Assembly: GCA_015345905.1 (NCBI GenBank)
Contig: JADDTR010000001.1
Span: 1 to 64,000 of the forward strand
Origin: Aotearoamyces nothofagi
Taxonomy: Eukaryota; Ascomycota; Leotiomycetes; Leotiales; Tympanidaceae
Length of the DNA: 64,000 bases
Direction: 5' to 3'
Below, one piece after another: positions 1 through 11,769 of the stretch (the stretch's first letter is position 1; each line of letters starts with the position of its first letter). Under the pieces are notes generated by a model that was given only the letters and a program-made list of their open reading frames with translations, did not search any database and was not told the origin of the DNA. A program made the position numbers and the translations under genes.

Positions 1-900
1 TATTAGAATTGTAAAAAAAGTAGTAATTAGAGTATTTAGAAAAGAAACAGTCTGAGATCTCTAGAACTGGACTAGACTGTTTCTAAATAGTTTAGTCTAG
101 TCTAGACTATTTATTTATAGTCTGGTTTCAAGGACTATAATATAGACTATTTAAAAATCAAAGTATTCAAAGACTAGACTAGACTGCTTTTTATAGTTTA
201 GTTTAGTCTAGACTGTTTATTTATAGTCTGGTCTAGTCAGTCTACTTTTAAGACTAGAAGATATAATTATATCTAGATTATAAGACAATAAAATAAGAAG
301 TATTATTAGACTTATATTTATTCTGTCTATTAAAGTAGAAGAGTATTAGTAATAGATTTAGAAAGCTATAATTTAGAATTAGAAGTTTCAATTTATATTT
401 TTAGAAAAGAATAAAGAAAACAATAGATATCTATTTAAAAGCTTACTTTAAATAAGTATTAGAATCTATTGATTTTTTATATTTTGATTTGCTTTTTAAA
501 CAGTAGAGAGAAGATTGTATTTTTATAAAAGATAATATAAAGGGTTATTTAAACAATATATATCTTTTTAAATTGAATAGAGAGATTAGAGATTTTGACT
601 GATCTCTCTTTTTACTAAACTTAAATCTAATAGAGAAGGTTTAGTACTGGATAAAATATAAACTTACTAGATTGCTAAATCTACCTCTATCAATTGAAGC
701 AATGAAGTATAAGCTATAGAATATAGAACTAAGTTAATTCTATAGACTGGAGATATTTTACAGAGTATATTATATATAAGTTAGAAGATGTTATTGAGCA
801 GAAGAGTATAACTGCTGTATACTGAATCAATTCTATTCGCTACTAATATCTACAGCTTAACTATCTAATGAACCTCTTGTGTTATAGTCGAGTAATTATC
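1..900. repeat. AT-rich, RIP-like repeat relic
   Basis: Very AT-rich DNA, dense in TpA, with no long reading frame, unlike the GC-balanced DNA that follows. A segment at about 70-150 is repeated in diverged form at about 170-260; both copies share the word tatttatagtctgg after tagtctagac. This is what repeat-induced point mutation of an old transposable element looks like in ascomycetes. The element family cannot be recognised. The change to normal composition is fairly sharp near 880-930. Confidence 0.6.
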
Positions 901-1424
901 ACTTGAAATACTTGACGTTGCAATGGCTTTCTCATTTTCGCCTAAGTGTACAGCCTATCGTGCGGCTGATACTTTAGAGTTTAAACTACTGATGCTCCAT
1001 AGCAGAGTTGAATCAAGGGATGAATCATGTTAAGCTGCAATATATAAAGGTGAGACCTCACAGTAGAAGTAGACAGAGGTTGAATTAGTAGTCCGATTGA
1101 TCAAAGAGTAAAACCGACATATCATCATTCTCGATCTGCAATGCGCTCTGTTTTCTCACAACGGAAGGCTGTTTGTTTGTCCTCGTTTCTACTTAGTACG
1201 GCACAGCCCACGGCGTCTAGAACGGACGGAACAGCGCGCGTATTCGGCGACCTTGCCGGATGCGACAGTGGCATAGATGGCCAACGGCTCTCGAGTAGCT
1301 GGAACGCCAGAACAAGGCAAGGGACTCTGCGCTCGAGATAAGCCTCCATTCGCAAAAGCGAGATGCGATACAAACCCCCCCAAGGCAGATCCGCGTCAGG
1401 TCTCTAGAGAACTCTTGTCGCTCA
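901..1424. other. Upstream region of the first transcription factor
   Basis: No supported gene. The composition returns to normal here, and the stretch probably holds the promoter and 5' leader of the gene starting at 1425. Short open frames overlap one another on both strands and show no domain. Confidence 0.4.
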
Positions 1425-3173
1425 ATGCTCAGTGGGAATGGACAGGCGATGGCAGATGCACGCGTACCGCTCCTGTTGCCCAGGCCTCAATTGCTTGAAG
1501 CGCCGCCACGGCCTCGGTCGAAGCTGAGGACCAAGAACGGCTGCAACTGCTGTACGTCCGAGCTCGGTTCGGTATCTACTGGACGTCTACTGACAAGATT
1601 TGCAAAGGCCGAGAGAGGAGGAAGAAATGCGACGAGGCAAAGCCGGTATGCTTTACCTGCAGGCGGATTGGAGCCATATGCACATGGCCTGAAATCTCCA
1701 AGCTCAGAGACAGACGTGAGCGACAGGTATCTAACTCGCGAGCTTCATCCGTCTCCAGCGGCCAGGACAAGGCAGACCAGTCTTCAGAAGGACTGCCAAG
1801 CTCCGACAGCAAGTCTCCCACCGCCGCCATTCAGATGCATTTCCTCTTAAACCCTACGATGAAGGTTGTCCTAGACCCTAGGACCCCAGGCTCTCTTCTT
1901 CGCAGCGACCGGGAACAGACCCTCACTGTTTACTACAACGACAGCTTCGTCAAGGCCAATATCCTGCCAAAAGCCCATCCGGATTTTTCAAACGGCGTTT
2001 ACGTTTTGACTCTGGCCGAGTCCATCCCGGAGTTTAAAAATGCAATCCTCGCCTGTTCTGCCATTCATCTTTCCAATGTACAGCCCGACTACCGCGTAGA
2101 TGCGCTGAACTATTACTCCCGCGCAGTCGCGGGTCTGCGAAAGCGCTTAGACTCTGGAGAGCTGACTGGCCTGGAAGACTGGCTATTTGTCATGATTCTC
2201 TTGCTCCATATTTTCGAGGTACGCAGGTCCCAAACCAGAACTGAATCGTCTGCCTTGAGTCTCGTTGGACAGGGCTAACAGGCGTATCCAGCTATGGCGT
2301 TCTGATTACTCTGCTCCAGGTGCATTTCAACATCTGATGGGCGCCGTGAAACTTTTCCGCCTACGCTGCATAACGCCACGGGAAACCTACCATGGATTTG
2401 ATGTCCTCATGACCCAATCGGTGATCTACCATATCACAACACTCTCCATCTCATGCTCCACCTCTCTTGATGCCCTTGCTGACAAGCAGTTCTGGGCCTG
2501 GACCGAAGAGATTCTCAGCCGTCCGGCTTTCCCTAATGCTACGCTATTGATCAATACCCCGGTCCTTGGTATAGGTAGCAAGCTGCACAAACTTATTTTT
2601 GACGTTTCACACCTCTGCAAGCGCGCACCTCTGACCAAAGTAGAAGACCTGGTTGAAGCTCAAATGCTCAATGCCGAGCTGAGTTTATTAGAGCTAGATT
2701 ACAGCTGGCCTTATAGAGACGACCCTAATGCCTTTGCTATAGAGAACGAAGAAAAACATCCATATGGCAATATAGCCCAGCTCTACATAATCGGTTCACA
2801 GCTACTCTTAATGTGGGCGACAACCTCTACATCAGCTTCAATTCGCACTTTTCAGCCCGTTTCCAGAGCGAAGGCTCTTATCGACAGTGCAATGCGAGTG
2901 CTTCTCTCCATGGAGGCCTCGCCTGATGTGTCGTGGACACTTCTAGCGCGCTGGCCGCTGTTGATCTTGGGACATGTTGTGGAGGAAGAGGGGGATATGG
3001 ACGTCATACGCATCGCTTTGGATAGGACGTGGATGAGGTCGAAATGCTGGGATATCAAGAGAACACTGCAGCAGGTCGAGAAGGCTTGGCGTATGAAAGG
3101 GGCAGACACGGGGTCTCCACTCTCCGGACTGGATTTACTTCTTGATAGGAGGAAAATAGTGGAGGAGATGTAA
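1425..3173 (+). CDS. Zn2Cys6 transcription factor, Fungal_trans_2-type
   Basis: Predicted exons are 1425-1551, 1608-2218 and 2292-3173, giving 539 residues. The N-terminal zinc cluster is only complete after splicing: GCNCC joins RERRKKC, followed by DEAKPVCFTC and IGAICTW. Intron 1 (56 bp) splits the codon of the second cysteine and has a CTGAC branch site. Intron 2 (73 bp, CTAAC) joins HIFE to LWRSDYSAPG. After a serine-rich linker the middle and C-terminal parts have the helical pattern of the fungal regulatory domain found in many pathway regulators (SIPEF, LLHIFELWR, GAFQHLMGAV). It should bind CGG-containing promoter sites in the nucleus. An in-frame ATG at 1449 is an alternative start. 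A second Zn2Cys6 gene and a permease follow on the same strand, so control of uptake or catabolism is possible, but this is inference. Confidence 0.85.
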
Positions 3174-4379
3174 TGGTAGCTCGATTTTCAGATATGTACA
3201 CTACATATGCTTTGAATGCTCCCTTATTCTGCATTCTTCCAGGCCGTGCTCATACGTGATGGTATAAAAGGAGAGCTTAACCTTCAGCCTTTAGTATAAT
3301 ACATGGCATCAGAACATTGTCGATAAGAGCAGCAGAATACAACAACCGAGTGCCCAGGCCTTGCATCATAATCAAACAACCCCTACCGGATCCCTACTAT
3401 TCGTCCTCCCTAATTATTTCTTCTTCTCATCATTCTAGATCTGAGACTTTAATTTCTCAGCTCCCATCTGCATGTCCCTTTGTTGCTTGCCCGCTCCTTC
3501 ACCGTCCCAACCTTGGTTCTATCATTGAGCATCTCACAGTAGCAGCATGCTCGTCGAGGATGGCAGATAAAGGACAGAGGTCTACCGCCGTGCACCCATT
3601 ACAGAACAAGCGTTATATCAAATGGATTACTTGTGCTGTACTTGGTGGAGGTCTTATCGCTGTGCACAGGCTGTCTCGCGCGCAAGAGGTGCGGCAATTG
3701 GAAATAAGTGGGCAGGTAAGCTGCATCGAACTCAACGGACAATATTGAGGCGTGTATACCTCCGCTGCTGGGAGATCTCTGATCCTTCGGCCTTCTCAGG
3801 CGTCGTGATCGCTAAATTCTAGCATCTCCAGTGTATCAACAGCTAAATGCGCAGAGTGCTCGCGGTGCTCCAGGTGCTCCAGGGAGCGCTGAGTGACGGC
3901 CCAGGCAGTACGGATGTGGTCCGCAGGCCCGCAAGCAAACGCCGTTACAGGATCAGCGGTGACTGGACGTGCCCGGGGGACGTCGGACGTCGGGCGTCGG
4001 ACCCACAGTGCAAACGGGGTTAAAGTGTGTCTGACACCAGCATGAAGGAGCCGCGAGCCGCGACCACATAAAGGACCTGAGCGACGACAGAGCCGCGGCG
4101 CGACACGCCTCGCAGCAACTGTCCTGGCTACATGGCGATAGTCGAGCGTGCAGAAGACCTGCTGTCTCGCCGCTGAACCTGCTTATGCTTATGCCTGCCT
4201 GTGCTCCGCCAACCGGAACCGACGCCTGAGGCGGTCGTATCGCCTCGGCTACCCCGTATTACACATAGGACACACAGTGCACGACATCACCGACGGTCTT
4301 CGCGGGCGCCGCTGCCTCTCCTCCTCTCGTGGCACCACCCGGCTCTATACAGCACCCATTCCTGCCGTTGGCGGGAGCG
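3174..4379. other. Intergenic region between two regulators
   Basis: No gene is supported. It contains a TATA-like box at 3263, a pyrimidine-rich stretch around 3390-3440, a 63-residue open frame from the ATG at 3560 with no recognisable domain, and a GC-rich stretch near 3965-4005 with short GGACGTC/GGGCGTC tandem words. Part of this is probably the promoter and leader of the next regulator. Confidence 0.45.
3263..3270 (+). promoter_or_regulatory. TATA-like box
   Basis: tataaaag, followed about 120 bases later by a pyrimidine-rich stretch. No confident gene starts immediately downstream, so it may serve a short transcript or the leader of the regulator at 4380. Confidence 0.3.
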
Positions 4380-6806
4380 ATGGAGGCTCTGTCCCCATCC
4401 CAGCCTGGCAGCAAGCCACTGGACGGGCCACCCGGCGGATCCTCGTCAAAGAATGATCAAAGGGGAGACAGCCAAGATGGCGCCTCGAAACCCGTGGCCA
4501 AAGGCACAAAACGACGCAGGATCCTCTCCTGTGATACCTGCAGGCGGCTGAAAACCAGGTGTGAGTATAATAAGCATGGCCAGTCATGCCATAGATGCAA
4601 CAATCTCAGGTATGCATTTCTGATATATCACGTGACTAGTTAGTAACTGCTGCATGGCTCAGGGTTGAGTGCTCCTTTAATATTGGCGGCGTCCCTGAGA
4701 TATCATCGCCTCTACTAGCGCGGGGTGCGGAGTCCAGCTCCACTACAGAAGACAGGGTGAATCAGCTGGAGGCCTCTTTGTTCGAGATGAAAACTACTAT
4801 GAACAAGATATGGTCGAGTATGCAAACAAATAATGCAGAAAGAACCAGCAGAGCCGGATCAGACACCCAGGAGACGCTTTCTATAAATGAATTAGGAATG
4901 CTTGAGAACAGGGAATTGCTAGAGGATATGGAACTTGGAAAACTATCAGATCCATTCGACGAAGGCACTCAGCTGGCTCCTATAATTGTGGTCCGGGAAG
5001 TCAGCTCCCGGATTAGTGGAACAACACGCAGACTCTTCAACCATAGTGAAAGAGATATTATCGACCTCGGTATCTTAGAAGAACATGTTGCGGATAGATT
5101 GATCCTGGAGTATTTAGCCCAACTCCGCTCTCTATTGCCAGTTCTAACTCTACATGATTCAGATTTCTGCGCCGTCGCGGCCACATATTGCATATAAACA
5201 GTGTCGATGATATGACAATGGGTGAAAATATGCGGAAAACTTCGCCGCTCTTGTATGCCGTCTGTTGCTTGCAAGGCCTGGGGTTCTGTAGACAACCCAA
5301 TCTGCAGGGCACAAACAGACATCGGCAGCTCTATGAACAGGTCCGCGACATGCTGGGACAGGTTGCAATAGCGAGTCCGCTGCCGATGCAGGAGCTTTTT
5401 GCCATTGTTATAATGTGTACATTTGAGGCTGCACCTACAGTTTGCCACCCCTTCTAGGTTTCTACAAAAGTATACATGACTGATACAAAATAGCCAGGAT
5501 CTGAATGGGTTGATAGCTGGCTTTTAAGTGGAATTTGTGCCCAGCAGGCTATGTTAAGTATCGATTTCACCGAGATAGTCGCCAACATAAATTCCGGGAA
5601 ACTTACCCTTAGGGACAGAAGAGCTATTTGTCTCTGGAATAACGTCTGTGTCACCAACCTTCGGTGAGTCTCCGCGTGCCTCTTCTCTTGATAACATGGC
5701 TGATAATGTCCCTTAAGCTTTTCTGTCGGCGTTGGCAAAGCATCTACAATATCGCCGACTTATATCAACCAGTGCCTTGCAGTACTGAATCTTGCCGAAG
5801 CTACTATAGAAGATGGGATGATAGTTTCCGAAATAATTTTGTTTTCCAGCCTCTCTCATAAAGTTGGCCAAAGATTGCTTTTAGGAATAGATGGCCGTTG
5901 TGAGGAATTCGCAGCCTGGGAGAAGAGATGGAATCATTTATTTGGTGAGCACCGGATCACCACCTGACTCTTCGAGTTCGCTGACAAGCGTCACCCCTTA
6001 AAGCTTCTCCAAAATCAGGAGTCCTGAAATTGAGCTACTACTTTGCGTATCTTTTCCTCGCGAGGCGATCTTTCGAAAGCTCCCAAGTTCAACGGCAAAA
6101 GAGCCCCACTTCAACACGAAAAGGGAGTGACAATAGTAGAGCATCGGCCGGAGCAAGAGAAGGGCGAGCTGGACGGAATCACGGCTCAACTGGGTCTTCG
6201 CCCACCATTACACAAAGGGAAAACCCCAATGTCTTCAAAGCAATGGCATACAACTACGCTATATCTATCGCTGAGACCTTCCTGGAAATGCCAATTTCTT
6301 TGACTCAAGAACTCTCCAAATTCCATCACATCTGCATCGCCTATTGCGCACTGGCGATCTCTGAATACGATAAGGAGTCTTCCGAAAGACCCCCCGAAGA
6401 AATTCTCGATCTCCTTAAAAGGCTCCAGGCACACTCAGAACAACTATTCCACAGGATTGCTCCTACCATGAGATTTGCTATTGAGAAGGTGGAGCTCGCT
6501 GTTAAAGCACGAAATGGGATTCATTCAAGCGCCGAAGAAATGGAATATACTGGCCACCACAATATAATCCCGTCGTTCCAGCCGCAAACGGAGCAGGTAC
6601 CAGTGGAAATAGGGAGATGGAATAGCGGTGATAGGAGCAACCTTGGTTACATTGGGCATGGCGTTCACGGCGACAACACGGCACCCGTTATGGCGCCTGG
6701 CCCAGATCCCTTTAATTATGGCATGCAATATTCAACATTTCCAACTATAGAGGACTTTTTCGGAGGGGGGTTTCTTGATATTAGCGGTGATTACAATCAG
6801 TATTGA
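4380..6806 (+). CDS. Zn2Cys6 transcription factor with an unresolved frame change
   Basis: Start chosen at the ATG at 4380; the longer frame upstream begins with GTG. Exons are 4380-4609, 4663-about 5190, about 5191-5439, 5494-5663, 5718-5944 and 6004-6806, about 730 residues. The zinc cluster reads CDTCRRLKTRC, EYNKHGQSC, HRC, then NNLRVEC across intron 1 (53 bp). The regulatory domain is visible as ILEEHVADRLILEYL, LPVLTLHDSD, KTSPLLYAVCCLQGLG and EWVDSWLLSGICAQQAML. Four introns have clean borders and keep frame. Between about 5160 and 5210 the coding frame moves by one without any believable intron, so there is either an unusual intron, a sequence error or a real frameshift. The C-terminal part (ISIAETFLEMP) is intact. 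Role: nuclear DNA-binding regulator, target unknown; the permease at 7351 is the nearest candidate. Confidence 0.75.
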
Positions 6807-7350
6807 TACCATAAAATGTTACCATCTGCCGTCTCTCTTTAGCCACATGAATCCCTCTTGATGCAAGCCTGAAATATTCCAGACTTAAGAGGCCGCGGGG
6901 TAGGAAAAACCCATCGCCTGTCAGCCCGTTTGGTAAGAATCTTGTTTCACTTAATAACCAGAAGCTCCAGTCAGCTACCTGAAGGAGCTGTCCCCCGATT
7001 CTCGATTCGGCGACATTTTAGAAGATTCGAAGAAAGTGGCAGAAGAGTGGAAGTCCCACTCGTTGATAATGGACGAGCAGGGATAGCCAGAGCGGCGTTT
7101 GTCGCGATAACGGAGATAGAGATTGGGTTCACGTGTTTGCGTCATACGACAGATAGATAACCACGATATGATCAAGAGGTAAAAACGGGTCTAAAATGGC
7201 AAAAGAGCTAGCTAAAGAGCTAGCTGAGATTTTCGCAAAATGTTCCTCCGCCTTATAACTGCAGCATTTCCCAGCAGGCCATGAACCTTGACAGGTACAG
7301 TACATATTTGAAGAGCCTCATTATCCAACTCTTATATAGCCGAGCCCGCA
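6807..7350. other. Intergenic, promoter of the permease
   Basis: No gene supported. It holds the 3' end of the regulator and the upstream region of the permease. The word agagctagct occurs twice in a row near 7204-7226 as a short direct repeat. Confidence 0.4.
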
Positions 7351-9051
7351 ATGGACGAAGTCGATACCTCGCGAGAGGAGAGAATAACGGCAGCTATCAC
7401 AATCGAAGAAAACCGCGATACTGAGAAGCTTGCTGGTGCTGTTGCGGCACCGTCAATCACGTCTTCCGACCAGGACAACCTCGACCTCCAGAAACTGGGC
7501 TACGAAGCAGTGCTTGCGCGCGGATGGGGCCAATTCGATAATTTTGCCTGCACCTTCAGCGCGCAGTATTGCATTGGCGCTCTGCGCGTCCTTTTCAGTA
7601 TCGCCCTCAGCAATGGCGGCCCGGCCGCGATGTGGAGCTCGTGGCTTTCCGGCAGCGTCATGGCTATTATCACGGCGGCGACGCTGGCGGAAGCCTGCTC
7701 TACCTACCCGGCCGCCGGCTCGATATACTACTGGGCTTTCCGATCGTGGGGTGGTGGGAAGCGCGGCCGCTTCGTTTCGTTCCTGGTTGCTGCGTGGACT
7801 CTCGTCGCCTGGACAGCCTTCGTCGCTGCAGACTGCTTTGGCGTGGCAAACTATCTCATCACCGAGATCGTTGTCTTCAATCCGGATACGACCTTTCCCT
7901 ACGACAATTCCGAGGTGCGCTCGAGGGCTGTGGCGTGGGCGCTGTCTCTCATATTTCTGGTCATCGCCACTTCGATGAATTTCCTGCCACAGCGCGCTTA
8001 CGCCTGGGTCTTCCGTGCAGGAGTCCTGGTCATTATTGTCGATATATTGATTAATGTGATTTGGCTGCCAATCGGCGTCTCTCAAACATATGGCTTCCAG
8101 ACTGCCGAATACGTATTTACCTCGACTTACAACGGGGGAGACACCACCCCATCGCAGAATTGGTTTCTGTCATGGTACCTTGTTGCCAATTGTCTGGTTG
8201 GAGAGGACGCTTCTGGCCATGTTGCCGAAGAGACAGTATCTGCAAAAAAGGCAGCGGCCAGAGGAGTTTTCTGGTCAACAGTTGCCTCTTCGCTCTGTGG
8301 CTTTCCTCTCATCCTTGTATTCCTCTTCTGCATGCCTCCAATTGAGCAATTCTACGATACGAGCGCTCCACAGCCATTCATCAATATGTACGCACTGGCA
8401 CTTGGTCCGCACGCACATGTTGTTGCAACGATTGTTGCAATGATCGGCTCTATTCTCAACACCTCAATCGCCATGGTTGCTGTGTCCAGACTCATTTTCG
8501 CTATTGCAAGAGATTCCGTCTTTCCATTTAGCAGCTGGCTGTGCCAGGTGTCAGAGAGCAAGCAGCCCCACAATGCTGTCAAATTCATTGCATGCATTTC
8601 TGCTCTGCTGCTTTGTTCTCAGCTGCCGTCACAAGTTGCCTTTTCTTCCTTAACATCAACGGCAGCCGCGGGATCCCTTGCCGCGTACACCATACTTGGC
8701 TTTGGGCGCGCTTTTATTACACGCAAAAGTTTCCAACCGAGCTTCTTCGACCTGGGCAAATTTGGAGTCTTCTTCGCTATCGTTACCCTTGTCTGGAATT
8801 GCTTTGCTTTCGCAGTTCTCTGTGCACCGCAGTACGGCGATAGTATTTTGGATTCTGATGCAACCTACTTCAATTATGCTATAGTCATAATGGCTGGAGT
8901 TACTGTCTTTGCGCTTGAAGAATGGTGGAGGAAATCTCGTGGTGTATGGTTCGACAACCTGAAAGATGTCGACTATAGCTCAAGCGACCTCGACGAGGGC
9001 ATTGATACTTCCGTGTTACATGGACCACCTTCGGCGACAAGAGCCACGTAA
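7351..9051 (+). CDS. APC-superfamily amino acid/choline-type permease
   Basis: A single-exon gene of 566 residues starting at a clear ATG. A hydrophilic N-terminal tail of about 50 residues (LQKLGYEAVLARGWGQFDNF) is followed by about 12 membrane segments, beginning near SIALSNGGPAAMWSSWLSG and ending near NYAIVIMAGVTVFALEEWW, then a cytosolic tail. The GWGQFDNF motif, the GGPAAMWSSW segment and the conserved glutamate in EACSTYPAAGSIYYW are typical of the fungal amino acid/choline transporter (ACT) group that includes GABA, choline and polyamine permeases. It should sit in the plasma membrane and import a small amine or amino acid by proton symport. The substrate cannot be read from the sequence. 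It lies about 540 bases after the second Zn2Cys6 regulator and in the same direction, which makes co-regulation possible. Confidence 0.9.
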   Translation: MDEVDTSREERITAAITIEENRDTEKLAGAVAAPSITSSDQDNLDLQKLGYEAVLARGWGQFDNFACTFSAQYCIGALRVLFSIALSNGGPAAMWSSWLSGSVMAIITAATLAEACSTYPAAGSIYYWAFRSWGGGKRGRFVSFLVAAWTLVAWTAFVAADCFGVANYLITEIVVFNPDTTFPYDNSEVRSRAVAWALSLIFLVIATSMNFLPQRAYAWVFRAGVLVIIVDILINVIWLPIGVSQTYGFQTAEYVFTSTYNGGDTTPSQNWFLSWYLVANCLVGEDASGHVAEETVSAKKAAARGVFWSTVASSLCGFPLILVFLFCMPPIEQFYDTSAPQPFINMYALALGPHAHVVATIVAMIGSILNTSIAMVAVSRLIFAIARDSVFPFSSWLCQVSESKQPHNAVKFIACISALLLCSQLPSQVAFSSLTSTAAAGSLAAYTILGFGRAFITRKSFQPSFFDLGKFGVFFAIVTLVWNCFAFAVLCAPQYGDSILDSDATYFNYAIVIMAGVTVFALEEWWRKSRGVWFDNLKDVDYSSSDLDEGIDTSVLHGPPSATRAT

Positions 9052-11744
9052 AGATTATACAGACTACGTCTACCAACAACGAACAAGGAGAGATAATATG
9101 CGAGTTCAACACGTCGCAAAATCAACAAATAGAGATGCGAAAAAGTTATAGATGAGAGGTCGGATATTTGAGAACTTTGGGCGGTTTGTTTGATGGGTAC
9201 ACTTGAAAGGTATAGATACAGCATAGCGGGTGTTCGATGATTGCTTCGGCATGACTCGTTCTGAGAATATACCGTTGAACTTGATCTGGATAATACCAGC
9301 GAAAGAATCATGCTCCGTCCTTCCATTTTTGTCACAGTGATGTGACGTGCTAACTCTGCCTTGATTCTTCCGGCAACGACAGAACCAGCTGCCAGCGGAA
9401 ATTCCGCATGCTAACATCCCTCTTCCTCGCCCTTCTTGGCCTCGACGACAATTTTTTTTCTTGTTGAGGGCATATGCTACGCCATCTGATGGAACCTTTG
9501 CGGAAGCCCTTATCCAGTCTACTCGATCCACCGGCAGTCTCGAATCTGATGCGCCCAAAAACTGCTTTTTGACTAGGAACTATAACTCCCATCTGACGAC
9601 AGTTTTTCTTCTGCTCATCACTGTTTGCTATCCAATATACTCTTTAACTATATTTAAACTTACTAACAGTAACTAATAACATCCGTTTATCCAAATATAC
9701 CCCTTTTGATACTCATAGCACAGAACCAATACACAAATTCTTTCAATATCTCTTGACCACATTGATATCAATTTCATATGATGAGGCAATAGTCCATGTA
9801 CCGTACACGCATTACGTGATGTATATTCGCATGGTCATAGCCTGTTGCAGACAATACACTCCTTCTCCGTACACCAATCCCAGTATCCCGTCGCCATACC
9901 ATACCATACCGGATCCTGCTTGTCTGCTTCTCACGACTAAAAGACTCCCTTTCTGATCGGATATTTCACGACTTCACGGCACCAGGAGCGTGCCGTCCTC
10001 GCTTCTCCAATCGGTCCCTGGCGCATCGGTCAGATCCTGCTAACTTCGTGTTGTTGGCCTCTATTGTACGGTATCGTCGCTCGGCTCGAGAAGCAAGAAA
10101 CTGAGTCCTCGAAGTCTTGATAGCGTAGCCAGGCGCAAAAGCTGTCCCGCCTCTTGACACGGGCAGGGACGCTATTGAGACGGACCGCGATGCCGGAACG
10201 TTGCCTGGTCAAAGTAGCCGAGATGAAACATAAAGAAAAGAGAAAAAGGGGCGAGGGGGAGGGGACGGAAGGAAGCAAGGGAAAACTCGCAAGTCGGTGC
10301 TGGGTCGCGGCACTGCTCGCAGGAAAGAAAGTCGGCCCGCGACCGTGGTCCTGGAACTGGTTCGGCTCTTCTTTTCTGTTGTCGAGAATCGAGAAACGAG
10401 CCGGGTGGTTGGCCGGGATGGGATTGAAAGGGGGGGAGGAAAGGGGGTAGATCGAGTGATTACCTGATTACTTTCGCCACGCACCGGCTGGCCTGGATGG
10501 TAAAGCCGGGCTAGTGCAATGAGCAAATATCTTTTCACCAAGACGAAATCACGATTGTTCCGCCACCCGGCTCTGTTGGGTTTGTATTTCGTGGCTTATT
10601 GGGGGTTACGTAGTTGAGGTGGATGGGGGGGAGTGGATCTGCACTTCAGCCTCGACTGGGAGACTCGCCAGCGGACGTGCCTGGAGCTGGAGCTGGAGAG
10701 AGAGAGCTGGAGGGCGGGTATTCGAAGGCGATTATCCGAGACGCGGGAGCTGGCTCGGGCGCTGGGGGAGGTGTGGAAAGATGGGGCGTGTCTGTGTGCT
10801 TATAGATATAGGCCTGTGGGCGGTTTCGTGGCTGGAAGGATAGCATGTTGTGTTTATGTCCCGCACATGTAGAGCTCGTATACCCACTGTCCTATACAAC
10901 GAGGTATGTAACATCATCTGGCTACCACAGCCGCAATGGTACCTTCTCAAGTCGTCATATCAGCCTATGCTTACTCTTTTTGCTGGCGCTGGAACCGTGG
11001 CTTGAACCTAATTAGATACATGCATGCTCATCTATGTAGCATTGGCCGCTATTTGGCGGGTTCTGACGTCAACGATCTTGTGAAGGAAAGGGGGGAGTGC
11101 CTTCCGAGTTGCCGATTGCAATGGTAGAAGGTGGTGTCGTAGGTGGCCTCGTATCGATGATTTAATATTGGGGAGGTTTGGTCTTAAGGGTGTTGGTGGG
11201 GTATGTTCGAGGTCTCTTTCTCTCGATATCTTTGTTTGCCTGAAGCTGTTGGCATGTTCACTACGCGGGGTGGCTTCTGTAGCTGCCCTTCTAGTATCCA
11301 AGGACTGGCAATCTAGTCTACTAACTCTGCGTTAACCAAAATGCATTAATATTTCCGTATCGCCCTTTCCCTTTTTGGAAAAAATAAAAATTCAATACAT
11401 GCGGCAGTTGAGGCAATAATTGCTGTGTTTGTAAGACCCCTTTCGCGACTTCTGTCTAGAACTGCGGATACATAAATGATAAAGCCACGATCGTGTGGGT
11501 ATGAAAGGTAGAAGGAAGGCGCGCACGGCCTAGCAGTGGCTTTCATACATAAAGGTAGCATCCTCTAATGCTAAAGGACCTGGATTGCCATCTAAAAATC
11601 TAGGCAAGTGCCAGCGGCTGTGTTGGTGGCTGTCTTCGATTTTCTATAAAAGGTCGCTCTGCTCCCAGTTTTTCATCGTTCCAGCTCCATCAGCTCGACC
11701 ATCAATACTTTCTCATTGAGGTACTTGCAACAATTCTTTCACTT
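9052..11744. other. Long gene-poor stretch
   Basis: 2.7 kb in which I see no credible gene. Open frames are short, often start at non-ATG codons and overlap on both strands. Composition varies, with purine-rich segments around 10220-10450 and 10610-10780. The end of the stretch (11645 onward) looks like a promoter. Confidence 0.45.
11645..11652 (+). promoter_or_regulatory. TATA-like box upstream of a small gene
   Basis: tataaaag followed by a pyrimidine-rich leader (gctctgctcccag, then cgttccagctcc), a typical fungal core promoter arrangement, about 330 bases before the ATG at 11981. Confidence 0.35.
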
Positions 11745-11769
11745 TTGATACTCCCGACGCGTCGAGCAC

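Noticed and set aside
3560-3748. 63-codon frame (MADKGQRSTAVHPL...) with a second frame reading CLARKRCGN, resembling part of a zinc cluster
   Set aside because: Too few cysteines in correct spacing and no downstream exons; left as unsupported.
9106-10950. Many ORFs of 60-150 codons
   Set aside because: Short, mostly non-ATG starts, overlapping on both strands, no recognisable protein.
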